Origin: Acidobacteriota bacterium
GTDB lineage: Bacteria > Acidobacteriota > Terriglobia > Terriglobales > Acidobacteriaceae
Length of the DNA: 6,359 nt
Assembly (NCBI GenBank): GCA_021819255.1
Contig: JAKART010000146.1
Span: 1-6,359 of the forward strand
Direction of reading: 5' to 3'
Positions within the stretch are counted from its first letter, which is position 1. Each line of letters begins with the position of its first letter. The position numbers and the translations under genes were made by a program. This document shows positions 1-6,359 of the stretch, in pieces. Below the pieces are notes generated by a model that was not told the DNA's origin, made no database searches, and was given only the letters and a program-made list of their open reading frames with translations.

Positions 1-793
1 GAATACCGCCGGGGGAAACGCCCTGTTCGTTGACCAGACCAAATCTCCCCTCGGAGAGCGGGAGTCGATTCCGGATGTGGCTCGCAATCTGGAGCGCTGG
101 ATGAACATGATTGTGCTGCGCACCTTCGCCCACGACACCATCACCGAAATGGCTGCCGTGGCCCGGGTTCCGGTGATCAACGCGCTCTCGGACCTCGAAC
201 ATCCTTGCCAAGCCATCGCGGACTTCATGACCCTGGAAGAGCGCTTTGGATCCCTGGCGGGGCTGCACTTCAGCTATGTCGGCGACGGCAACAACGTCTG
301 CCACTCCCTGATGTTGACCGCGGCCCTGCTGGGCGTTCACACCACGATTGCCACTCCCAAGGGCTTCGAGCCCAAGCTGGAGATCGTCCATAAGGCGATT
401 GAAATCGCCGAGAAGACCGGCGGCTCTCTCACCCTCACGCATGATCCTGTCAAGGCCGCTTCCGGTGCGGACGCCATCTACACTGATGTCTGCACCAGCA
501 TGGGGCAGGAGCACGAGGCCGCGCGCCGGGCGCCCATCTTCAAGCCCTTCCAGGTGAATGAAGAGCTGATGAAGCGCGCCGGGGAGTCCGCGGTCTTCAT
601 GCACTGCCTGCCGGCCCACCGCGGCGCGGAAGTCACTGACGCCGTCATGGACGGACCGCAGTCGATCGTCTTCGACCAGGCGGAGAACCGTCTGCACGCC
701 CAGAAGGCCATCACGCTGATGCTCCTTGGCGGAGCCAAGCGCCTTCCTCACCACCGCAACCCGGCTGCCCAGCACTCCCGCCGCAGACGCTAA
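1..793 (+). CDS. argF: Ornithine carbamoyltransferase, 5'-truncated by window edge
   Basis: Transfers the carbamoyl group of carbamoyl phosphate to ornithine to give citrulline; cytoplasmic, arginine pathway. The frame is open to the window edge (first whole codon at 2-4), so the GTG at 77 is internal; 263 residues are visible. Usual family length is about 305-335, so roughly the first 50-70 residues, including the STRTR carbamoyl-phosphate loop, lie upstream. Visible motifs are HPCQ (200-211), GDGNNV at the start of the ornithine-binding domain (281-298), TDVCTSMGQE (482-511) and MHCLPAHRG (599-625), whose Cys belongs to the ornithine-site HCLP loop. HCLP and the GDGNNV loop favour true OTCase over acetyl- or succinyl-ornithine transcarbamylase. 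Two oddities: the usual Trp of TDVW is Cys here, and the protein ends in a basic tail (HHRNPAAQHSRRRR) beyond the normal end. argG begins 21 bp downstream. Confidence 0.96.
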   Translation, partial: NTAGGNALFVDQTKSPLGERESIPDVARNLERWMNMIVLRTFAHDTITEMAAVARVPVINALSDLEHPCQAIADFMTLEERFGSLAGLHFSYVGDGNNVCHSLMLTAALLGVHTTIATPKGFEPKLEIVHKAIEIAEKTGGSLTLTHDPVKAASGADAIYTDVCTSMGQEHEAARRAPIFKPFQVNEELMKRAGESAVFMHCLPAHRGAEVTDAVMDGPQSIVFDQAENRLHAQKAITLMLLGGAKRLPHHRNPAAQHSRRRR

Positions 794-2170
<1,377 letters not shown>

Positions 2171-2248
2171 ATCCGGTTCGCTGTTCGCAGTCAAAACGCA
2201 TGGTTTGCCACATCCGGCCCTGCGCCAACGTCGCTGGGCCCTAACCCC

Positions 2249-2256
2249 GGAGGAAG
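2249..2256 (+). promoter_or_regulatory. Ribosome binding site of argH
   Basis: GGAGGAAG ends 10 bp before the ATG at 2267 and fixes that start. It is the strongest Shine-Dalgarno sequence in the window and lies in the 96-bp argG-argH gap. I saw no convincing promoter or terminator in that gap, so argH is probably read through from argG but initiated independently. Confidence 0.75.
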
Positions 2257-2266
2257 TTCTTCCCCA

Positions 2267-3781
2267 ATGTCCAACCAACCCGCCAAGATGTGGTCCGGAC
2301 GCTTTCGCGAGCCTCTGGATAGAACCTTCGAGCAGTGGCAGCGCTCCTTCCCCTTCGACTGGCGGCTGCTGCCTCAGGAGATCGCCGCCAGTGCGGCGCA
2401 CGCCCGCATGATCGCTGCCGCCGGCGTACTCACTGCCGGGGAGCTGGAGACCATGTTGCACGGTCTTTCCATCGTAGGTTCGCAGGCCGAGGCATGGTCC
2501 CATCGCATCTCCGTCTCCTCACCGGAGCCGGAGTACTCCGCCAGCACAGCGCAGATTGGCGCTGCCCTGGTGGCATCCTCCCCGCAGGCCGAAGACATTC
2601 ATCACTTCGTCGAACTTCAACTCCTCCAGCAGATCGGCCCCCTGGCGCTCAAACTGCACACCGGGCGCAGCCGCAACGAGCAGATTGCGACCGACCTGCG
2701 GCTGTTCGTTCGCGAAAGCATCGATGCCACGCTGCGCGGCCTGGATCAGTGGATGGACGCTCTGCTCTCGGTGGCAGAGTCGGCCGGGGAAGCCGTCATG
2801 CCCAGCTACACCCATCTGCAGCGCGCCGAGCCGGTGCTGGTGGCCCATTGGCTGCTGGCCTACGTCAGCATGGTGGAGCGCGACCGCTCCCGGCTCGTCG
2901 ACGCCAGAAGACGCATGAATCTTTGCCCACTTGGCTCGGGCGCCGTGGCCGGAGCAACCCTGGCCCTGGACCGCTCCATCGCCGCCGCAGCCCTGGGCTT
3001 CGACGCCCCCACGCCCAACAGCATGGACGCCACCAGCGACCGTGACTTCGCCATCGAGTTCACGCAAGCTCTCTCCATCCTGGGACTGCACATCTCACGC
3101 TTTGCCGAGGAACTCACGTTGTACTCCAGCACTGAGTTCGGCTTCCTGGACCTTCCCGAGCGCTTCTCCACCGGCTCCAGCGCCATGCCGCAAAAGAAGA
3201 ACCCCGACCTGACCGAACTGATTCGCGGCAAGTGCGCGCGTCTGGCCGGGGCGGTCACCACGCTCACCACGCTCGTCAAAGGCCTTCCCCTGGCCTACAA
3301 CAAGGACCTGCAGGAGGGTCAGGAGCCGGTCTTTGACGCCGCCGACACCATCAGCGGCATCCTCTCCGTGTTGCCGGCCTTTACTTCGGGTCTCCGTTTC
3401 CGGCTGGAAAAGATGAGCCTCGCCGCCCAGTCCGGTTATCTAAACGCCATGGCCGCGGCCACCTATCTCACCTACAAGGGAGTTCCCTTCCGCAAGGCGC
3501 ACGAGATCATCGGTAACGCAGTCCGCTTCGCCCTGGATTGCGGCGTAGAACTCAACGCCCTCTCACTCCAGCAGCTACAGCAGTTCAGCCCAGCCTCCGA
3601 ACCGGTCTTCGGCCCGGATTTTGCCGATGCGATCTCTCTGCAAGCTACGATTGACTGCCACAACGTGCTGGGAGGTACCGCAACCCATCGCGTCCGGCAG
3701 GCGCTGGCGGCCGCGCGCCTGCGCTGGGCAGAGCGTGCCCGGGAGCCTCACATCCCGGATCCGGAGGCTGCCCATGGCTGA
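2267..3781 (+). CDS. argH: Argininosuccinate lyase
   Basis: Splits argininosuccinate into arginine and fumarate, the last step of the pathway; a cytoplasmic homotetramer of the fumarase/aspartase superfamily. The N-terminal MWSGRF motif is at residues 8-13, the substrate-binding TGRSRNEQIATDLRLF at 132-147, and YTHLQRAEPV at 181-190 with the catalytic-base His at 183. The family signature GSSAMPQKKNPD at 303-314 carries the catalytic serine loop, and LPLAYNKDLQE is at 340-350. At 504 residues it is longer than the usual 455-475. The excess is about 20 residues between helix region 60-67 and EDIH (109-112), plus a C-terminal tail of about 20 residues after the VLGGTATHRVRQAL block. The tail overlaps the argA start by 8 bp. 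The start is set by the GGAGGAAG site and by placing MWSGRF close to the N-terminus. Confidence 0.97.
   Translation: MSNQPAKMWSGRFREPLDRTFEQWQRSFPFDWRLLPQEIAASAAHARMIAAAGVLTAGELETMLHGLSIVGSQAEAWSHRISVSSPEPEYSASTAQIGAALVASSPQAEDIHHFVELQLLQQIGPLALKLHTGRSRNEQIATDLRLFVRESIDATLRGLDQWMDALLSVAESAGEAVMPSYTHLQRAEPVLVAHWLLAYVSMVERDRSRLVDARRRMNLCPLGSGAVAGATLALDRSIAAAALGFDAPTPNSMDATSDRDFAIEFTQALSILGLHISRFAEELTLYSSTEFGFLDLPERFSTGSSAMPQKKNPDLTELIRGKCARLAGAVTTLTTLVKGLPLAYNKDLQEGQEPVFDAADTISGILSVLPAFTSGLRFRLEKMSLAAQSGYLNAMAAATYLTYKGVPFRKAHEIIGNAVRFALDCGVELNALSLQQLQQFSPASEPVFGPDFADAISLQATIDCHNVLGGTATHRVRQALAAARLRWAERAREPHIPDPEAAHG
3763..3767 (+). promoter_or_regulatory. Ribosome binding site of short argA, inside argH
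   Basis: GGAGG lies 6 bp before the ATG at 3774, within the last codons of argH. It selects this start over the in-frame ATG at 3621, which would add 51 residues unrelated to the GNAT fold that merely shadow argH coding sequence. Confidence 0.75.
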
Positions 3782-4325
3782 GGTTCGAATCCACAAGGCG
3801 CGTCTGCAGGACGCTCGCAACATCTTCGACCTGGTGAACTCTCTCTCCGGCGATGGAACGCTGCTGCGCCGCAGCTACGCGGAGATCTGCGAGAACGTTC
3901 GGGACTTTACGGTTGCCGAGACCGATGAAGGCGAGTTCCTTGGTTGCGGGGCTCTGCATCTCTACGGCCCGCATCTGGCCGAGGTGCGCTCCATCGTGAT
4001 GAAGCCGGAGGCGAGGGGCCAGGGTGCCGGGGGCAAGCTCCTGAATGCTTTGGTAGGGGAGGCCGAGGAACACGCCGTCGTCTCGGTCTGTCTTTTCACC
4101 CGGATTCCGGCCTTCTTCGAGCACTACGGCTTCCATATCGCGGATCGGGACGCCCTGCCGGACAAAATCTACAAAGACTGCCAGACCTGCCCGCGTCTCT
4201 ACGCCTGCGACGAGGTAGCCATGGTTCGTGGTCCGCTGCCGCAGATCGCAGTTTTGGGGCCACGCACCGTCCAGCGCCCCGAACTCGTCCAACTGCAGCT
4301 CAGCGCCACCCTCACCGGCCGATAG
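3774..4325 (+). CDS. argA: Short N-acetylglutamate synthase (GNAT N-acetyltransferase)
   Basis: Probably acetylates glutamate with acetyl-CoA, the first step of the ornithine/arginine pathway; cytoplasmic. The protein is 183 residues, a single GNAT domain without the amino-acid-kinase domain of classical ArgA (about 440 residues), as in the known short NAGS class. It begins with IHKARLQDARNIFDLVN (6-22). The acetyl-CoA loop is VRSIVMKPEARGQGAG (71-86), with the R/Q-x-x-G-x-G/A pattern at 81-86. IPAFFEHYGF (111-120) is the usual beta-bulge region. The block KIYKDCQTCPRLYACDEVAMV (131-151) is characteristic of short NAGS and has three cysteines (136, 139, 145). A tail of about 30 residues follows. 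The start ATG overlaps the argH stop by 8 bp, which suggests translational coupling. Substrate assignment rests on this motif and the operon; another GNAT acceptor is possible but less likely. Confidence 0.88.
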   Translation: MAEVRIHKARLQDARNIFDLVNSLSGDGTLLRRSYAEICENVRDFTVAETDEGEFLGCGALHLYGPHLAEVRSIVMKPEARGQGAGGKLLNALVGEAEEHAVVSVCLFTRIPAFFEHYGFHIADRDALPDKIYKDCQTCPRLYACDEVAMVRGPLPQIAVLGPRTVQRPELVQLQLSATLTGR

Positions 4326-4356
4326 CCCCAAATTCCACCCTTTCAGAGAGGAGGGT

Positions 4357-4382
4357 TCTTGGGACGCAGTGTCCGCCCAAGA
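4357..4382 (+). terminator. Possible hairpin terminator of the arg operon
   Basis: TCTTGGG and CCCAAGA form a perfect 7-bp stem with a 12-nt loop, 31 bp after the argA stop. It is the first hairpin after the operon, which favours a terminator role. Only GGGTTT follows and there is no real T tract, so intrinsic termination is doubtful; it may simply stabilise the mRNA 3' end. Confidence 0.3.
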
Positions 4383-4490
4383 CTGGGTTTGCACACGGTG
4401 TCGAGCATGCAACTGGCTACCGCCGCCAGCCAAGCGCTGTGAATCGTTCTTTGTCGGAACGACGTTCAACGCACGATCCAGAAACTCCCT

Positions 4491-4510
4491 CGGCTGGACA
4501 ACCCCAGCCG
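4491..4510. repeat. Short GC-rich inverted repeat
   Basis: CGGCTGG and CCAGCCG form a perfect 7-bp stem with a 6-nt loop (ACAACC). No T run follows on either strand. Function unknown. Confidence 0.45.
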
Positions 4511-4538
4511 GACTCTCCCTCGCCAAAGGCTCCTGCGA

Positions 4539-4564
4539 CTTGCCAAGGATTCGGAATCGGCAAG
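4539..4564. repeat. Two-part hairpin
   Basis: CTTGCC pairs with GGCAAG (6 bp). Inside it, after a 3-nt bulge (AAG), GATT pairs with AATC around the loop CGG. A stepped hairpin such as this could be an RNA structure or an operator-like site; no partner is evident. Confidence 0.4.
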
Positions 4565-4620
4565 CCGTAGTCTCACTGTGCTTCATCCAATGCCTCGTTG
4601 TGAAACGGGCCGGCGCACCG

Positions 4621-4637
4621 GAAGCCGGCTCGGCTTC
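4621..4637. repeat. 7-bp hairpin upstream of gph
   Basis: GAAGCCG and CGGCTTC pair perfectly around a 3-nt loop (GCT) and are followed by TTCC, which is terminator-like but with a very weak T stretch. The 5' part can pair alternatively with the GCCGGC at 4609-4614, so two competing folds exist. Confidence 0.4.
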
Positions 4638-4695
4638 TTCCATCGGCAAGATCTGCAGTGTTGCAGTAACCCGGGCCCTGGACATCAGCGGGCGC

Positions 4696-4701
4696 TACAC
4701 T
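4696..4701 (+). promoter_or_regulatory. Possible -10 box next to the gph start
   Basis: TACACT fits a TAnnnT -10 pattern and ends 7 bp before the gph ATG. No good -35 lies at 16-18 bp upstream (the bases there are GC-rich), and no Shine-Dalgarno sequence lies between it and the ATG. This spacing is what is seen for leaderless mRNAs in other bacteria. Confidence 0.35.
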
Positions 4702-4708
4702 TGACTCT

Positions 4709-5419
4709 ATGGCCGCTGTTTCTCCCCGTTTGCTGGTCTTTGATCTCGACGGCACGCTCATCAACTCCTCGCTTGACCTGTGCAACTCTGTCAATGCCGC
4801 CCTGCAACACGTCGGGAAGCCAGTCCTACCCAACTCGCTCATCGCCAGTTACATTGGCGAGGGCGCCGCCATGCTGGTTCGCCGCGCTCTGGGCGATCCA
4901 CACGATCTTGACTCCCTTCATCCGACCGAATGCGACGACCTCTTTCGCCGCACCTTCGACTTCTTCCTCAGCTACTATCGAGACCACAAATTGGACCATA
5001 CCCGCTGCTATCCGGGAGTACTGGAGTCTCTGACGCAGATCCGCAGTCGCCGTCCCGATCTCCTCATGGCCGTTCTCACCAACAAGCCGGTGAATCCTTC
5101 TCGGCAGATATGCAGCGCTCTGGGGCTGGAGCGCTTCTTCTTCCAGAACTACGGCGGCAACTCCTTTGACACCAAAAAGCCGGATCCGGAAGGGTTGCTC
5201 GCGCTGATCGCCGAAGCCGGCGATCTCAACGGAGACCCGCTCTCAGCGGAGGAAGCCTTCATGATCGGCGACTCCGATATCGACTTCCTCACGGCGCAAC
5301 GTTGCGGCGCTCGCTTCCTGGGCTGCACCTTCGGCCTGGCCCCCGCGGCGCTGGCGGATGCCCAACCGGAGCTCACCGTGGACCACGCATCCCAGTGGCC
5401 GGATGCTCTGGGCCTTTAG
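4709..5419 (+). CDS. gph: HAD-family phosphoglycolate phosphatase
   Basis: Probably dephosphorylates 2-phosphoglycolate (salvage after oxidative DNA damage or photorespiration-like chemistry), using an aspartyl-phosphate intermediate and Mg2+; cytoplasmic. The 236 residues fit the family (about 215-255). Motif I is DLDGTL at residues 12-17 (nucleophile D12, acid D14), motif II is LTNKP at 123-127 (T124), motif III is Lys in KKPDP at 156-160, and motif IV is GDSDID at 187-192. A helical C1 cap lies between motifs I and II (about 20-100), as in Gph/PGMB-type phosphatases. HAD specificity is hard to read from sequence, so another small phosphate ester is possible. ATG 4709 places motif I normally but has no ribosome site. 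The TAG stop is the first three bases of the inverted repeat at 5417-5433. The gene faces mak convergently. Confidence 0.87.
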   Translation: MAAVSPRLLVFDLDGTLINSSLDLCNSVNAALQHVGKPVLPNSLIASYIGEGAAMLVRRALGDPHDLDSLHPTECDDLFRRTFDFFLSYYRDHKLDHTRCYPGVLESLTQIRSRRPDLLMAVLTNKPVNPSRQICSALGLERFFFQNYGGNSFDTKKPDPEGLLALIAEAGDLNGDPLSAEEAFMIGDSDIDFLTAQRCGARFLGCTFGLAPAALADAQPELTVDHASQWPDALGL

Positions 5420-5532
5420 ACCATTTTCCCTGATGATGGGTGTACGGAAGCGGGCGTTCAGTGGCGTTTTCATTGAGGAAAACGCCCACAGGAGTCGTTC
5501 CCCTTGCTTGCACCTTCAGGGAAAATGGTCTA
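5417..5532. mobile_element. 116-bp TA-flanked palindromic element (MITE-like)
   Basis: TAGACCATTTTCCCTGA at 5417-5433 is exactly inverted at 5516-5532 (17 of 17 bp), and the match stops right at the outer TA on both sides. Between the arms an inner 9-bp hairpin (5463-5486) and partly matching flanks make the whole element one long imperfect palindrome. It has no coding capacity. The terminal TA pair resembles the TA target duplication of IS630/Tc1-mariner-type elements, so a non-autonomous MITE mobilised in trans is my best reading. No transposase is in the window. Alternatives are a REP/BIME-like repeat or a bidirectional terminator, but no T tract follows the hairpin on either strand. The TAG stops of both gph and mak lie in its ends. 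Confidence 0.62.
5461..5489. repeat. Inner hairpin of the palindromic element
   Basis: GGCGTTTTC (5463-5471) and GAAAACGCC (5478-5486) form a perfect 9-bp stem around the 6-nt loop ATTGAG. With one bulged C (5487) the outer GT/AC adds two more pairs. It sits at the centre of the 116-bp element and should fold stably in RNA from either strand. Confidence 0.8.
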
Positions 5533-6359
5533 GCGTCGTCCGTCAAGAGGCTCTGAGCCTGGCGCCTGCAGCGGCCACAGCCATGCCGCTCCACGGACAC
5601 CGCTGGAGTCTCCATGTTGATTGCGAAGAATCGGGGTCTGGACGCCTCCGCCAAAGCCGTAGTCACGCAGGCGAAGGGTCAGTTCCCCATCATAGAGCCG
5701 CTTCAAATTCGACAGCCCCCCACCGATCACAATCGCATCCGGATCCAGCACATTGACGATCGTGGACAGGCCCCGCGCCATGCGCTCAATCAGCCGGTCC
5801 AACGCCTGACGAGCCTCGCACTCACCCGCCTCCGCTGCCGCGACAATCTCCGGTCCGCGCAGCTTCCGGTTGGTCTCCCGGGCGAAGTCCCACTCCAACC
5901 CGGTGCCTGAGATCCAGGTCTCCAGGCAGCCATGACGTCCGCAGTAGCACAGCGCTCCCGGCAACTCCGCCGTAGTGGCCCAGGGCAGCGGCGTGTGGCC
6001 CCACTCGCCTGCCAGTCCGTTGGGCCCGGCGTGGATCCGCCCGGAGATCGACACTCCTCCTCCGCAACCGGTGCCGATGATCACTCCGAAGACGACTTCA
6101 TAACCCCGGCCTGCACCGTCCGTCGCCTCGCTGATGGCAAAACAGTTCGCGTCATTGGCGCAGCGCACCTCTCTCTCCAACTCCTGAGAGAGATCCTGCT
6201 GCAGTGGCTGGCCGTTTAGCCAAGTCGAGTTGGCATTCTTCACCAGTCCGGTTGCGCGTACGATTGTCCCAGGAATGCCCACGCCGACGGTCCCCACCTT
6301 TCCCGCCACGGACTCCAACTCCCTCACCAGGCCGGCGATGGCAGCTACAGTTCCCAGGT
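5530..6359 (-). CDS. mak: ROK-family fructokinase, 5'-truncated by window edge
   Basis: ATP-dependent kinase, most likely fructose (or mannose) to the 6-phosphate; cytoplasmic. It reads very like E. coli Mak: GTVGVGIPGTI, KNANSTWLNGQP, the NDANCFAISEA block with its catalytic Asp (codon 6151-6153), and VVFGVIIGTGCGGGV. Also present are the GEWGH His plus CYCGRHGC cysteines that form the ROK zinc site (first Cys codon 5947-5949), LDPDAIVIGGGLSN, and HGDSSGVRGAAWLWP at the C-terminus. The frame stays open past the GTG at 6327 to the window edge, adding at least LGTVAAIAGL, so that GTG is not the start. 275 whole residues are visible against about 302 in E. coli, so about 40 residues with the GIDLGGT phosphate loop lie outside. 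A 13-residue tail follows the conserved WLWP end, and the TAG stop lies in the inverted repeat shared with gph. Confidence 0.93.
   Translation of the reverse strand, partial: LGTVAAIAGLVRELESVAGKVGTVGVGIPGTIVRATGLVKNANSTWLNGQPLQQDLSQELEREVRCANDANCFAISEATDGAGRGYEVVFGVIIGTGCGGGVSISGRIHAGPNGLAGEWGHTPLPWATTAELPGALCYCGRHGCLETWISGTGLEWDFARETNRKLRGPEIVAAAEAGECEARQALDRLIERMARGLSTIVNVLDPDAIVIGGGLSNLKRLYDGELTLRLRDYGFGGGVQTPILRNQHGDSSGVRGAAWLWPLQAPGSEPLDGRR

Larger units (their letters stand above)
4326..4708. other. Hairpin-rich intergenic stretch, no convincing gene
   Basis: About 380 bp between argA and gph. Open frames cross it on both strands, but none has a ribosome site at proper spacing or a recognisable family, and their codon choice looks less GC-biased at third positions than in the neighbours. 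It contains at least four short perfect inverted repeats: 4357-4382, 4491-4510, 4539-4564 and 4621-4637. None has a clear T tract. It may hold the arg operon terminator, the gph promoter, or a decayed or repeated intergenic element. Confidence 0.6.

Noticed and set aside
77..793. GTG at 77 as the real argF start
   Set aside because: The upstream in-frame residues (NTAGGNALFVDQTKSPLGERESIPD) continue the OTCase fold, so the gene is cut by the window edge.
3782..3792. GGTTCGAATCC, identical to a tRNA T-arm core
   Set aside because: It lies in the first codons of argA (GAG GTT CGA ATC CAC). No acceptor stem, anticodon arm or D arm can be found around it.
4445..4467. GTTC/GAAC inverted repeats resembling an SOS (LexA) operator
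   Set aside because: Spacings are 7 and 3 bp rather than the GAAC-N4-GTTC arrangement, and no SOS gene is nearby.
3645..4685. 346-residue minus-strand ORF antisense to argA and the gap
   Set aside because: About half of it is the mirror of argA and the argH end, a typical effect of GC-rich coding sequence. No domain is recognisable and no ribosome site was found.
4369..4704. Possible 111-residue ORF from GTG 4369, with a CTRCRAC cysteine cluster, ending 4 bp before gph
   Set aside because: The AGGAGG upstream is 14 bp from the GTG, too far for a usual start. Codon choice is unlike the neighbours and no family is recognised. The hairpins across it also argue for non-coding DNA.

Overview
This is a GC-rich bacterial window with two parts: the distal end of an arginine-biosynthesis operon, and a convergent gene pair separated by a small palindromic element. 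High GC, the gene order argF-argG-argH-(short argA) and the style of the proteins suggest a soil-type bacterium. My best guess is Acidobacteriota (Terriglobia-like), but no phylogenetic marker here proves it.

Region 1 (1-4325, all + strand) holds argF (ornithine carbamoyltransferase, 5' end outside the window), argG (argininosuccinate synthase, the long E. coli-type form), argH (argininosuccinate lyase) and a stand-alone GNAT-type N-acetylglutamate synthase (short ArgA). The gaps are 21 bp (argF-argG) and 96 bp (argG-argH), followed by an 8-bp argH/argA overlap. ArgF, ArgG and ArgH carry out the last three steps, ornithine + carbamoyl phosphate -> citrulline -> argininosuccinate -> arginine. 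ArgA makes N-acetylglutamate, which enters the ornithine branch, so the committing enzyme is encoded last and is coupled to the final enzyme.

Region 2 (4326-4708) is about 380 bp without a convincing gene. It contains several short GC-rich hairpins and ends in a possible -10 box only 7 bp from the next start codon.

Region 3 (4709-6359) holds gph, a HAD-family phosphoglycolate phosphatase (+), and mak, a ROK-family fructokinase (-, 5' end outside the window). They converge on a 116-bp element (5417-5532) with perfect 17-bp terminal inverted repeats beginning and ending in TA, and an inner hairpin. The stop codons of both genes lie inside the terminal repeats. Removing the element and one TA rejoins the flanks into TTTAGCG, in which both genes would still stop, with overlapping stop codons. 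This looks like a non-autonomous TA-inserting mobile element (MITE-like) that entered a convergent stop-codon overlap without harming either gene. It is the most interesting observation in the window. I saw no CRISPR array, tRNA, rRNA or transposase gene.
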